A DNA stretch of 64,000 nt, taken from the NCBI GenBank assembly GCA_016212925.1, contig JACRDF010000020.1:1-64000 (forward strand). Direction: 5' to 3'. Below, piece after piece: positions 53,813-63,464 of the stretch. Source of the stretch: Desulfomonile tiedjei (lineage in GTDB: Bacteria; Desulfobacterota; Desulfomonilia; Desulfomonilales; Desulfomonilaceae). The first letter of the stretch is position 1. Each line of letters opens with the position of its first letter. The notes beneath the pieces are model-generated. The model had not been told where the DNA came from. It did no database searches and saw only the letters and a list, made by a program, of their open reading frames with translations. Position numbers and translations under genes: made by a program.

Positions 53813-55327
53813 TCATTGATCAGACATCGATTCTTGATAATTCGTTCCCATTGAACTTTGTAGAGCGGCCAGGGTCGCATTGGCCTCGCCAAGCGCCCGT
53901 ATTCTCATGATTTTGGCCTCAAGCAACTCGGCTCTCGCCTCCTCCGCCATGAGCCTTTCCACATCCTGCATGGAGACCCTCGCCTCTACTGCATGCAGGA
54001 CCTTTCGAAGGCTGGCCACACTGGATTCCGCATTTTCCAGCTCATCCATCCCGTCGAAGTACTTTAAGGCTGCCAGGCGGACCTGGGAGGTAATCCCCAG
54101 TGCTATGGCGCTCATTTCTCTCTCCGTCTTCTCGGATTTGATCCGGCTGGCTTTGGACTCGTCGACATTGGCCAGCCATTCTACCAGGTCGAAATAAATC
54201 GATATACCAACCTCTTTCCAAGCGGGATCGTACAGGAATTTATCTTTGTCTCGCGCGTGTCGCCAAAAACCGGTAACCCTTGGGAAATACTTGACAATCG
54301 TGCGCTTCAGATCGTTCACGGAACTCAGGTGAGCAAGGCCTGCCTCGTAAGCCTCGGGCCGTCTACGAACTGCTATCATTTCCAATTCGCATAACTCCGA
54401 ACTGAACCTCGGCCTGGAAAGGGCCCCTTCGAGCCGAAATCCTCCATCTATGCAATAATCGGGTGACAAGGCCATTGCCGAAGCAAGAATGTTTCGTTCA
54501 TTCTCGATGTCGTTGCGGATCTTCCCCAGAAGCCTCTTCGCCCTGGAGGTTCTCTGTTCCGCTCTGTGGTACTCTTCGACTTTACCCAATCTATCTTGGA
54601 GCAATTGTTCCGTCTTGTATAGCATTCCTTTCCGGAGTGAGAAGAGGTTCTCGGCCAGAGGCAAGACCTCTTGAAGGGCGAGAAGACGAAAAAAGGAGGA
54701 GTCTACCAGCTCCACGAGTTTTTGGGCTATCCTGAGCTTGTGATAACGAGACTTTGTCGTTTCATTGGCGCTGCTTTTAGTCACATAATAGGCTAGAGCG
54801 GCATCCGTCGGGCTCCACCGGGTCTCCAAGACATAATACCAGGTGCTCCTCTCGTGCCCGGTGGAAAAGCTGGTGACTCCGGGTTGGGCACCGCCGAGGT
54901 TTTGCTGTTGATAGCGTGGATGGGCGCCTTCCAAGCCAAGCACGTCGCTGTAAGAATAGCGCAGATTGCTTCTCTCGCTTAGGTCACCGGAAAAGATAAA
55001 ATGTGGAAGGATCCTGGTCCGATTGCTGTACTGAATCGCCTGTTGGGTCAATTCCTCCAGGCGGGCGGCCTGCAAGTCCAAATTGTTGCCCAGCGCAAGA
55101 GTTCTGCAATCTTCCAGGGTCAGAAATCGTTTACCTGTCACCGTTGTAGCGGGCTTGACTCGATGATTAATTAGCGTCATCGCGGAATTGGAGTCGGTGA
55201 CCTGCACATGATTTGCAGGGCGGAATCCGTTGAGCAACGACGCCCGACATGACGCCAGCAGCGAAACGAGCAGGCACAGGCTTATTAGCGCAGCTTTCTT
55301 GTGAAATCCCTGAAGCGGGAACATCAT
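53813..55327 (-). CDS. TolC-family outer-membrane channel lipoprotein
   Basis: A 504-residue outer-membrane efflux protein. The signal ends in the lipobox LLASC (Cys27), so it is probably lipidated. The mature part has LTLEDCRTLALGNNLDLQAARLE and a repeat of long alpha-helices (VRLAALKYFDGMDELENAESSVASLRKVL), typical of TolC-like channels. GAGGTCTCC precedes ATG 55327. It begins 8 bases after the adaptor gene and about 145 bases before the M50 gene. Confidence 0.87.
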   Translation of the reverse strand: MMFPLQGFHKKAALISLCLLVSLLASCRASLLNGFRPANHVQVTDSNSAMTLINHRVKPATTVTGKRFLTLEDCRTLALGNNLDLQAARLEELTQQAIQYSNRTRILPHFIFSGDLSERSNLRYSYSDVLGLEGAHPRYQQQNLGGAQPGVTSFSTGHERSTWYYVLETRWSPTDAALAYYVTKSSANETTKSRYHKLRIAQKLVELVDSSFFRLLALQEVLPLAENLFSLRKGMLYKTEQLLQDRLGKVEEYHRAEQRTSRAKRLLGKIRNDIENERNILASAMALSPDYCIDGGFRLEGALSRPRFSSELCELEMIAVRRRPEAYEAGLAHLSSVNDLKRTIVKYFPRVTGFWRHARDKDKFLYDPAWKEVGISIYFDLVEWLANVDESKASRIKSEKTEREMSAIALGITSQVRLAALKYFDGMDELENAESSVASLRKVLHAVEARVSMQDVERLMAEEARAELLEAKIMRIRALGEANATLAALQSSMGTNYQESMSDQ

Positions 55328-55334
55328 GGAGACC

Positions 55335-56348
55335 TCATTGGACGGACTCCAAGGCCCCGCTCATACCTATGGCAAGCTGCTCTTCAGCATTATTCATCAG
55401 TACGAAGATCTTTTGGGTGCCGGTTTTCGGATCTATGATCGGTTCGATTTTGTCGACCTCACCTACAAATTGCCTTCCGGAGGAATCATTAAACGCGGCT
55501 TTCGCCCCTTTTTTGAAAAGTGGCATAAGATTTTCAGGCACGTATGCCACGGCGTAGACCTTGCTGCTGTCGACCAAAGTAAACATCTTCTCAAGCGAGC
55601 CCACCGCCTCAAAAGGCTCTTTGTACCTAATGGCCAAATAACCGGAAAAGGGGGCTTTGACCTGGCAGGCTTCCAGGTCGAGAAGCGCCTGCTTGAGCAA
55701 TGTCTCAGCCTCATGGATTTTCTGTTCGGTGATTTCAGCCTCCGCCTCGGCCCTCAACAACTCCTGCACGCTGCTTGCGTCCAATGAAACGAGCTTCTCT
55801 TTTATTTCCTTATCTTTTTGCGCTCTCTTCAAGGCTATTCTAAAAGCATCCAGACTTTGCTTTGCTCTCTCCACCCCCAGCGCATAGCGTTTCTTGGAAA
55901 TCTCGGCTATGATGACTCCTTTCTTAACGTGATCGCCAACTTCGAAATTGTAGTGCTCAATGATACCGCTTACCTCCGCGGCTATAGCAGCGCTGCGGAA
56001 CGGATTAATAATTGTGGCTTCGATTTTGCCGAGAGTAGTCTTCTGTTGGCTTTGGTCTAAGAAGTCTGGTGGTTCGATCTGCTTAAAAGGCTCGGGATCT
56101 CCAGGTGTTATCAGTACCGAAGGGGCCTTTTCCACGGAATAAGCGGAACTGGTCATGGTCAAGGCGCTAGGGTGGGTCTTTTGGTCGGCAGGGACACTGA
56201 AGGCTGAGGAAGCGGAATTACCTATCCGTGGCTCCGAGCAACCGGGGTCCGGGAGAGAATTTCTTGCCTCATCTGCAAGTGAGAACTGTCCTGAACACAA
56301 AAAACACAGAGCGGCCACAAAGCAAACAGAAAAACCTTTTCGTGGCAT
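55335..56348 (-). CDS. HlyD/RND-type periplasmic adaptor
   Basis: A 337-residue membrane-fusion protein. A signal peptide (MPRKGFSVCFVAALCFLCSGQFSLA) precedes a long linker and the adaptor core: AAIAAEVSGIIEHYNFEVGDHVKKGVIIAEI, a coiled coil with SLDASSVQELLRAEAEAEI, and KAPFSGYLAIRYKEPFEAVGSLEKMF. It is the first gene of the operon. I prefer ATG 56348, with TAGGG upstream, to the in-frame ATG 56366. No pump gene is adjacent, so it probably works with the TolC-like channel and the M50 fusion. Confidence 0.87.
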   Translation of the reverse strand: MPRKGFSVCFVAALCFLCSGQFSLADEARNSLPDPGCSEPRIGNSASSAFSVPADQKTHPSALTMTSSAYSVEKAPSVLITPGDPEPFKQIEPPDFLDQSQQKTTLGKIEATIINPFRSAAIAAEVSGIIEHYNFEVGDHVKKGVIIAEISKKRYALGVERAKQSLDAFRIALKRAQKDKEIKEKLVSLDASSVQELLRAEAEAEITEQKIHEAETLLKQALLDLEACQVKAPFSGYLAIRYKEPFEAVGSLEKMFTLVDSSKVYAVAYVPENLMPLFKKGAKAAFNDSSGRQFVGEVDKIEPIIDPKTGTQKIFVLMNNAEEQLAIGMSGALESVQ

Positions 56349-56505
56349 CTTTCCATACCCTACCATTGCAATAAATAAACTTCTTACTAAAAGAACCGAA
56401 CCTAGTGAACATAATCGTTTGGGTCTTTATCCCATCCACGTCGGCGCTTGTCAAGCAGAAAACCATTATCCCGCCTTGCCGGAGTGGCTGTGATGCACAT
56501 CCGGG

Positions 56506-56985
56506 TCACTTTGTTTTTTGTTGTCTCATCTTCCTGACAAGCCTGTCTCTGTGTTCAATTGAGTCTGATGACAGTTTCTTCAACGTTTTCGAATCACGCG
56601 TATCCCTTAACTTAATAATTCCGGCGTACTTGCCTTCAACGTATGTGTTCTCTATGAGATAAGCTACCAACAGTGCCTTTTCCTCTGTGAGATAACCCAT
56701 TCGAAGTTGCTCAAAATTTGTATGTATTCGCGCGGCAAAAGCTTCCAATGCGTCTAGTGGCGAAGAGTCACCAACTTCAAATGCTTCGGGGTGCTCGGCA
56801 GCAGCGAGCATCAGTTCCCTCACCGCATCTTCATGAGCGGTTTCTTCTTCTGCAAGTCGTTCCCAGAATACTTTGCTGCTAGGGAAAGTTTCCGCGCATG
56901 ACCTGTAGAAATTCGCAATAGTCCCCTCAACCTGGGCCATTACCTTCATAATTGGCATGATGCTCTCTAGATTCGGGCTTGACAT
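56506..56985 (-). CDS. Ferritin-like diiron protein
   Basis: A 159-residue helical protein: EGTIANFYRSCAETFPSSKVFWERLAEEETAHEDAVRELM has Glu and ExxH ligands of a rubrerythrin-like site, and KLSSDSIEHRDRLVRKMRQ ends the fold with another Glu-His pair. AAGGAG lies 8 bases before ATG 56985; two upstream in-frame starts fit less well. It is the fourth ferritin-like gene of the window. It lies beside the export operon, but a link is unproven. Confidence 0.75.
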   Translation of the reverse strand: MSSPNLESIMPIMKVMAQVEGTIANFYRSCAETFPSSKVFWERLAEEETAHEDAVRELMLAAAEHPEAFEVGDSSPLDALEAFAARIHTNFEQLRMGYLTEEKALLVAYLIENTYVEGKYAGIIKLRDTRDSKTLKKLSSDSIEHRDRLVRKMRQQKTK

Positions 56986-57516
56986 GATCATAACTCCTTC
57001 CATTGCTTGATGCTGCCGAAACCCATTTTCTTGGCCCAACACGGACAGCTATTAATCGGAGACCTCCGCGCTGTGCCATGTGCACCAGGATTTCGCACTG
57101 ATCTGTATGCAGGTTTCGTGCCAAATACGCAGCGAGGAGCCCCGGCAAAAAACAGACTGGCACGACCGCAAAGTTATGGCAGTTCAGCAACTTACCACTC
57201 GCACGAAGGTTCCGGCGTGTCAGACCATTTCCCGCTTTCGCGAAATAAGAAGCCATCGCGCAACTGGGAACGGCTGGTAGTAATTCATTGCTGTTTAATG
57301 AGACCGACGAAGCGGGCATCGGGGCTTATACTTACTAGGCCCCGAAATATCAAGTTGACGGATCACCTGAATAGAGGCTATTCTCGATGAAAATTTCCGG
57401 CCGCCAATCACCTTGGACCCGCGGAGGTGACTTCGCGGGCAAGCGTGAAATTTCGTACCTGTGGCCGCTCAGTACGAGCCTGAAAATAAGCGGATTTGAT
57501 CGAACGGAAATGCAAC
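56986..57516. other. Intergenic region between divergent genes
   Basis: About 530 bases between the ferritin-like gene and the methyltransferase gene. One hairpin (CCCGCG/CGCGGG near 57417-57440) is visible. No gene is convincing. Confidence 0.4.
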
Positions 57517-58641
57517 ATGTTGAAATCGTGTGTCCTTAGCACCATCAGAACCTTTGGTTACGATGTTAGAAAACAAACGCAGTTATCCAAATTGCTTGCA
57601 GTGCATGAAAAAGCTATTCGAGGAGAGGTCCGCGACTCAGGATCAAACTCGTCGCCCGGAGTCGCGCCGTACCCGGGGCACCTGGGATCAAGGCTTTTTC
57701 GGCTCCTGGTGGCTCCTATTCTTCGGATGAAAGGCTTCGAACTTATTCCACGGCCCAGATACCTGCTGTCGACCGAAGAACAACCGTACGAAACTGCCCC
57801 GCGAACCTACAACCCGGCGAGTCCGAGGTACAGTCTCGATTTGGTGAAGAACCGGCCGGGGCAAATCTATCCGGTGAACGTCCCCACCGATTTGACGGAA
57901 TCCTCGCGCACCAACCCCTTGTTGGCAAAGGTGCGGGCGGAGGGGCTCGACGACCCGGAGCATCTGAGCGAAGTTCTGCGTCAATGCGCAGAAGAGCTTG
58001 AAGGCGACCCGGATTATCGCAATTTCCGGATCAAACACGCTGAGCTTGAATCGTTCATCAGGAAAGTCAATGCAGCACAACCTGGCGAGTTTCATCCCGG
58101 ATCTGTCAGTCTTCAAGAAGGGCTTTTCCTTTACTGGATTGTCCGGTCCCAACGGCCGAAAGTGGTGGTTCAGACAGGGACCAGCAATGGAGTTTCCTGC
58201 GCGTTTATCGCTCTGGCCCTCAAGAAAAACCGAGACGAAGGAATGCTTTTAGCGGTGGATCTCCCCTACATCTATGATCCGGACGATCCGTTTTATCAAC
58301 AGCCTGTTGTTTACGGTGTCTTGATCCCGCCGGGAAAAGGGTCCGGGTGGCTGGTTCCGGATGGCTTGCAGCATGGATTTGATGTTGTCAACGGCGATGC
58401 CAAAGAGCTTTTGCCGGAAGTCCTTGAGAAGGCCGGCAAAGTCGATATGTTCTATCACGACAGCGATCACAGCTACGATCATCTCATGTTCGAGCTGGAA
58501 TGCGCCCTGCCTTACATGAATCCGCATGGAGTCATCGTTGTGGATGACATTGGCTGGACGAGTGCGACGTGGGATTTTGCCGAACGCATCGGATGTTATG
58601 GCCACAATCAAGACGGCAAGCAGGGGTTGATATTCCTGTAA
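57517..58641 (+). CDS. SAM-dependent methyltransferase, Methyltransf_24-like
   Basis: A 374-residue protein whose C-terminal part (about 175-374) is a class I methyltransferase: VVVQTGTSNGVSCAFIALAL (SAM loop), MLLAVDLPYI, VDMFYHDSDHSYDHLMFELECALPYMNPHGVIVVDDI and FAERIGCYG. The HDSDHSY motif is typical of the Methyltransf_24 and cephalosporin-hydroxylase-like families acting on sugars. The first 170 residues are unfamiliar. ATG 57517 has GGAAATGC upstream; a TTG at 57496 is possible. The glycan genes that follow suggest modification of surface polysaccharide. Confidence 0.78.
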   Translation: MLKSCVLSTIRTFGYDVRKQTQLSKLLAVHEKAIRGEVRDSGSNSSPGVAPYPGHLGSRLFRLLVAPILRMKGFELIPRPRYLLSTEEQPYETAPRTYNPASPRYSLDLVKNRPGQIYPVNVPTDLTESSRTNPLLAKVRAEGLDDPEHLSEVLRQCAEELEGDPDYRNFRIKHAELESFIRKVNAAQPGEFHPGSVSLQEGLFLYWIVRSQRPKVVVQTGTSNGVSCAFIALALKKNRDEGMLLAVDLPYIYDPDDPFYQQPVVYGVLIPPGKGSGWLVPDGLQHGFDVVNGDAKELLPEVLEKAGKVDMFYHDSDHSYDHLMFELECALPYMNPHGVIVVDDIGWTSATWDFAERIGCYGHNQDGKQGLIFL

Positions 58642-58746
58642 TTACAAGGTATTCCCGGCCGATGCTGTTTGTGGGTTGACGATTATGGCTGTTGCCAGAA
58701 TTTTTGCTTGTTTCCACCCGGTAACCAGCGACTGGGGCTATGGCTT

Positions 58747-58817
<71 letters not shown>

Positions 58818-58923
58818 GCTACAAAGTGACTCCTCAGTAATGGCACCATGCGGCTAGATTAGGTGGGTCTATTCAAGGGCAATCGGACATTAATTCCGGC
58901 AATTGCTAGTTGCCTTCGGCCTC

Positions 58924-60207
58924 TTACATAAGTGCTCGGTAATCCCTCAAAAAGTCACGTCCAACCCGCGCCCCGGAGCCGTAACTGAAATGGCCCGGAT
59001 GCAGCAGGGCAAGGAAGTTTTCTTGCAGCATGCGGTCGTCCTCCGTATAGACGGCTTTTCCTTCAGTTTTGTCGAGCATTTCCTCGGCTAACTTTTTGAC
59101 GTCTTCCGGCTTGTTGTCAATGAGCCTGATTTTAGAATTCTCATACTCCAGCGTAAACCGGTAGTCTCCAATAGGAGTGCCGAGCACCTGCCGGAAAGGC
59201 AGGAGACGCTCGTCGGTTTCAGACCAAACTAGCTTGGGAATACCCAGGTCGCCTGGTCGTAGAGCAAGAACCGAAGACATGGGAGTGAAATTGGCGCAAG
59301 CCACCGGAACACCGAATATCCCCGATACCCAATAGAGACCTGATCCGGAACCCAGGAAAAATCGTGAACTCGCACACAGGAAGACATCCATCCAATCGCT
59401 TCGGAGGTCGCTGTGACAGTAGTCTATGACTCCTTCCAGCTTGGGAAGGGGTTGCATTGACGGATCTCCCATGCGGAGGCACCAGCCGCCCCGCTCCACT
59501 ATCGCTTGCATCGCCGGAATATAGTCATGGACATTTACATCCCGATAATCATGAATGTCCCATTGAAGATAACCTGGTTCTCTACAATGGACGCACACAA
59601 ACCACGAGTCATCGGTGAGGCCGAAACTCCGGAGGCATTCCCTCCCGCGCCTGATGTCTTCGTCTGACAGCCTCCAGACCGGCGTACGATCCCCCCATTC
59701 TCTGTTAATCGTTGGGGCCAGAGAAGTGCCCCCGACGATCTGGGCGTATCCGGTGACGTCATATTGCATAGGTCCGGCCCTGGCCAGAGGCTTGAGAACT
59801 GCGCAAACAAAGGGGTTGGTTATGACGGTGAGGTTTGTCTTTATGTATTTCAGCAGGCTAGGGTTGGACACACGTGTTTTCGAACACAGGACTATGCCTC
59901 GGTAATCAGGGCGACGGCCAAGGAGGCCCTCCTTGACAAAACAGTCCGTTTCGACTGCCAGATGACCTATGTGCTGGCAAGGTATATTGAGGAACCTTAT
60001 CGGCCTCCTCAAGATGTGCCGCTCCAGCAACGGCAGGAGAAGCCCCAATATCCATTCCGCTGAAGCGAACAGGGCTAGTGCGCACTTCCAAAGGAGAGGG
60101 TGCTCCTTCAGGCGACTTGCGACGGTGCGGGTTAACAGTGGCTTTCTTGACCATTTGACTGGCTGTTTTGTCATTGGGTTTGGTCGCAGTTCATCCTGGA
60201 ATCGCAT
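58924..60207 (-). CDS. TIGR04372-family putative glycosyltransferase
   Basis: A 427-residue protein. Family wording is visible: IGHLAVETDCFVKE, FVCVHCREPGYLQ, YRDVNVHDYIPAMQAIVERGGWCLRMGD, FFLGSGSGLYWVSGIFGVPVACANF. Members occur in capsule and lipopolysaccharide clusters and are thought to transfer sugars. The N-terminal part has one hydrophobic segment. No good ribosome site is seen at ATG 60207; ATG 60174 is another option. It is divergent from the nucleotidyltransferase fusion gene. Confidence 0.75.
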   Translation of the reverse strand: MRFQDELRPNPMTKQPVKWSRKPLLTRTVASRLKEHPLLWKCALALFASAEWILGLLLPLLERHILRRPIRFLNIPCQHIGHLAVETDCFVKEGLLGRRPDYRGIVLCSKTRVSNPSLLKYIKTNLTVITNPFVCAVLKPLARAGPMQYDVTGYAQIVGGTSLAPTINREWGDRTPVWRLSDEDIRRGRECLRSFGLTDDSWFVCVHCREPGYLQWDIHDYRDVNVHDYIPAMQAIVERGGWCLRMGDPSMQPLPKLEGVIDYCHSDLRSDWMDVFLCASSRFFLGSGSGLYWVSGIFGVPVACANFTPMSSVLALRPGDLGIPKLVWSETDERLLPFRQVLGTPIGDYRFTLEYENSKIRLIDNKPEDVKKLAEEMLDKTEGKAVYTEDDRMLQENFLALLHPGHFSYGSGARVGRDFLRDYRALM

Positions 60208-60697
60208 TGCACTACAACGTGTTTCGTTCGGCCCTTCTCTACCCGCAGGTAAGTTAGCACAGACTGCCGAAAGCGAACAATACCCCCATCTAACCCACCG
60301 AGGTTAATATGAGGCCATGCGCCGAGTCAATGCTCAGGGCCAAGCAAAATGTCGTTGACTCCAGTAGGAAATCATGTCAAAGTACAATCGTTAATAGGGA
60401 AGAATCCTCTGATGACCCATCCGGTTGCCGGTCGTCGGACAAGAACATCTAACGGAAGGGTCAACAGCTACAATTTGTGGTTTTAATAGGTTCCGAGGGG
60501 TAATGGTGATGTAAATGCCTAACATTGTTAGCCAGATATGGGATTTAGGCGGGGGCGGAGCCTGTTCTTATATAATCTCAACCACCACAATCTGCGACCT
60601 CCACTCTTAAGCGACGCTACCTGTCGCTTGCCTTGTGTCTGCGAACCCGGAAAAGACTATTTTCGAAGGAATGCCATTCTGAGGAGACACAGGAACG
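60208..60697. other. Intergenic region between divergent glycan genes
   Basis: About 490 bases, noticeably richer in A+T to the eye than the surrounding genes. It should hold promoters in both directions. No gene or clear promoter could be assigned. Confidence 0.4.
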
Positions 60698-62221
60698 GTG
60701 TTTAGCCCGAAAGTTACGCCATTCAACGAGCTGGTAGCCGCTGTAAGATCGTTGAAAGAGCAAGGGAAGGTGATCGTCCACTGTCACGGCGTCTTCGACT
60801 TGCTTCACATTGGCCACATCCGCTACTTCGAGCAGGCTCGACGGATGGGAGATGTTCTTGTGGTCACGGTCACTCCGGATCGTTTTGTGGATAAAGGACC
60901 TCACCGGCCGGCTTTCCCGGAAACATTGCGCTCGGAGGGAATAGCCTCTCTCAAGTGCGTGGATTATGTTGCAATAAATGAATGGCCCACGGCAGAAGAG
61001 ACGCTGAGGTTATTGCGGCCCGACCTTTACGTGAAGGGATCCGAGTTCAGGAACGTGGCGCTGGACGCGACGGGCAAGATAGGAAAAGAGGAAGCGGTTG
61101 TTCGTGAAATCGGGGCGAAGCTTGCCTTTACCGACGATATCGTGTTCTCTTCAAGCAACCTGATAAATCGCTATTTCTCGGGTTTCCCGCAAGAAGTCAC
61201 CGAGTACTTGAGCCTATTTCGTTATCGTCACAGTCTCGACGAGGTACTTAATTACCTGGAAGACCTGTCTTCTTTGAGAGTCCTGGTGGTCGGGGACGCG
61301 ATTATTGACGAGTATCAGTACGGCCAGGCCATAGGCAAGTCATCCAAAGATCCAATAATTGCCATGAAGTACGAGTCCAGTGAGATGTTTGCAGGTGGCG
61401 CACTGGCCGTTGCAAATCACGTTGCGAATTTTGCTTCATCGGTGGATCTCCTAACCGTGCTGGGAGAGAAAGACTCCCATGAGGAATTCATCAACTCTCG
61501 CCTCAAGGCCAACGTGACCCCGCATTGGATCTACAGGCCCAACGCTCCAACAGTATTGAAGCGCAGGTACATAGACGGGTACACGCTCAACAAGCTTCTT
61601 GAGATCTATCTCATGGACGATTCGGATTTGCCTGAACAAACAAACAATGAAGCTTGCCGGTGGCTTGACCGGCGCTTAGCCGATTTCGATCTGGTTATCG
61701 CCGCGGACTTTGGTCATCACACCATAAGTGAGCAAATGGTCGGGAAAATGACCGATTCCGCAAAATTCCTGGCCGTAATGACGCAGGCCAATGCAGGCAA
61801 TCGAGGATTTCACACTATTAGCAGATATCCTAGGGCCGATTACGTGTGCCTGGCCGAGCACGAGATCCGTGTCGAGACTCGCATGGCCAACGGCAGTGTG
61901 CGGCCGATGATGGATGCCTTGGCGAAGAAACTTGGGTGTTCCAGATTTGTGGTTACACGTGGCCGCAAAGGATGCCTGGTATGGCGTGAAGAATCGAGTT
62001 TCATAGAAATTCCCTCATTCGCGCCGAACGTTGTGGATCGGGTGGGGGCCGGCGATGCCTTCTTTTCACTCACCTCTCTTGCAGCGTGCCAAGGATTGCC
62101 CAATGAGGTGCTGGGTTTCTTGGGGACCATTGCCGGGTCCATGGCGGTGGGCATAGTGGGCAACATGAAATCCATTGATAAGATGTCGGTAATCAAATAC
62201 ATCACTTCCATAATGAAATAG
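60698..62221 (+). CDS. Bifunctional cytidylyltransferase-PfkB kinase (RfaE/HldE-like, reversed order)
   Basis: A 507-residue fusion. The N-terminal part is a nucleotidyltransferase (GVFDLLHIGHIRYF, residues 31-44, with the HxGH motif). The C-terminal part is a PfkB-type sugar kinase (LRVLVVGDAIIDEYQYG, FAGGALAVANHVANF, VVDRVGAGDAFFSL). HldE has the kinase first, so the order is reversed here. The likely reaction is phosphorylation and NDP-activation of a heptose-like sugar for surface glycans. GTG 60698 follows GGAGACACAGGAACG. The next gene starts 22 bases downstream. Confidence 0.86.
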   Translation: MFSPKVTPFNELVAAVRSLKEQGKVIVHCHGVFDLLHIGHIRYFEQARRMGDVLVVTVTPDRFVDKGPHRPAFPETLRSEGIASLKCVDYVAINEWPTAEETLRLLRPDLYVKGSEFRNVALDATGKIGKEEAVVREIGAKLAFTDDIVFSSSNLINRYFSGFPQEVTEYLSLFRYRHSLDEVLNYLEDLSSLRVLVVGDAIIDEYQYGQAIGKSSKDPIIAMKYESSEMFAGGALAVANHVANFASSVDLLTVLGEKDSHEEFINSRLKANVTPHWIYRPNAPTVLKRRYIDGYTLNKLLEIYLMDDSDLPEQTNNEACRWLDRRLADFDLVIAADFGHHTISEQMVGKMTDSAKFLAVMTQANAGNRGFHTISRYPRADYVCLAEHEIRVETRMANGSVRPMMDALAKKLGCSRFVVTRGRKGCLVWREESSFIEIPSFAPNVVDRVGAGDAFFSLTSLAACQGLPNEVLGFLGTIAGSMAVGIVGNMKSIDKMSVIKYITSIMK

Positions 62222-62243
62222 ATACGGAGCGCCACTGCTGCGC

Positions 62244-63233
62244 ATGGAGAAAACCTCGAGCCCTATTTTCGACCGCTCCAATCTGGAAATACTTCCTCTT
62301 GCCGATCGACTGCACGATCTGGAAATATCCACTATCCTGGACCTTGAACCTCGTCCGGTCGTGGAACCGGCATTTGTCGAGGTATCTTCGAAAATATTGG
62401 AAGCCTGCAAAGGCGAGACTAAATCTTCCGTAATACTGATGATGGGTGCGCATGTACTCAGGGCCGGGGTCCAGAGGTATCTCATCGATCTGTTGAAGAA
62501 TGGGCATCTGTCGTGCATTGCCCTGAACGGCGCAGGTGTCATCCACGACTTCGAGTTCTCCTTGATTGGAGCCACCACTGAAAGCGTCGCCCGGTATATC
62601 AAGGACGGCCGCTTCGGTCTCTGGAAGGAAACGGGTAGGATAAATGACATCGTTGCCGAAGCCGCCAAAGAAAAGCTGGGGCTGGGGGAGGCTGTGGGTA
62701 GGGTCATCGAGGAAGAAGGCTTTCCTTTCAAAGAGACCAGCGTACTCGCTGCGGGGTACAGATATGGAGTTCCGATTACAGTTCACGTAGGTATCGGGTA
62801 CGACATACTCCATGAGCATCCCAACTGCGATGGAGCAGCCTACGGCGCTACAAGCTACACGGATTTTCTGAAATTTACCAAGACGTTGGAATCAGTCGAC
62901 GGCGGTGTGGTAATGAATTTCGGTAGTTCCGTGATGGGACCCGAAGTCTATCTCAAGGCTTTGGCCATGGTGAGGAACGTCGGTCGACAAAAAGGAAAAA
63001 GCATATCCAAGATCACTACGCTGGTGTGCGACCTTCATGCTCTGCCGCCTTCGTATCATGACGAGCCGTCCCGAGACCAGCCCGCCTATTATTTTCGGCC
63101 CTGGAAGACCATGTTGGTTAGAACGGTGGCGGACGGTGGAAAAAGTTTCTACGTTCGCGGCCACCATGCGGAGACTGTCCCGCAGCTTTGGACCGCCATC
63201 ACCCGCCCGGCTGGTGCAAGCCCGTTACCCTGA
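62244..63233 (+). CDS. Deoxyhypusine-synthase-like protein
   Basis: A 329-residue protein. GAHVLRAGVQRYLIDLL, the pair ALNGAGVIHDFEFSLIG, KDGRFGLWKETGRINDIV, and VPITVHVGIGYDILH follow the Rossmann-like deoxyhypusine-synthase fold (compare the TAGG(I/V)EED loop). Bacteria lack hypusine, so the role is probably different. A conserved active-site Lys is not evident by eye. ATG 62244 lies just after the upstream gene, and an epimerase follows, which suggests a part in glycan or nucleotide-sugar metabolism. Function uncertain. Confidence 0.6.
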   Translation: MEKTSSPIFDRSNLEILPLADRLHDLEISTILDLEPRPVVEPAFVEVSSKILEACKGETKSSVILMMGAHVLRAGVQRYLIDLLKNGHLSCIALNGAGVIHDFEFSLIGATTESVARYIKDGRFGLWKETGRINDIVAEAAKEKLGLGEAVGRVIEEEGFPFKETSVLAAGYRYGVPITVHVGIGYDILHEHPNCDGAAYGATSYTDFLKFTKTLESVDGGVVMNFGSSVMGPEVYLKALAMVRNVGRQKGKSISKITTLVCDLHALPPSYHDEPSRDQPAYYFRPWKTMLVRTVADGGKSFYVRGHHAETVPQLWTAITRPAGASPLP

Positions 63234-63386
63234 AAGGAACTGACAACTCGGGCATCAGATCGTCAGAGATGTTTTCTTTGCACAGATCTCTATGCCTGCA
63301 CCAAGACACCATCGGGTGTCCGCGTCTGCCGGCCTAACTCAGGTTGGAAAGCCTCGACGCCACGAAAACACAGTGTTTTTTGAAGA

Positions 63387-63438
63387 GTAAGGCCGAAGGG
63401 AAGCTTCCTTGCTCAAAGAGCTTTTCTTCGGCTTATTT
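63387..63438 (+). terminator. Possible hairpin after the deoxyhypusine-synthase-like gene
   Basis: CCGAAG (63393-63398) can pair with CTTCGG (63426-63431), with a nested GCTC/GAGC stem followed by TTTT. The stem is broken by bulges, so a terminator is only possible. Confidence 0.25.
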
Positions 63439-63464
63439 TAGCCTACAAACCGAGGAGCTGACGA

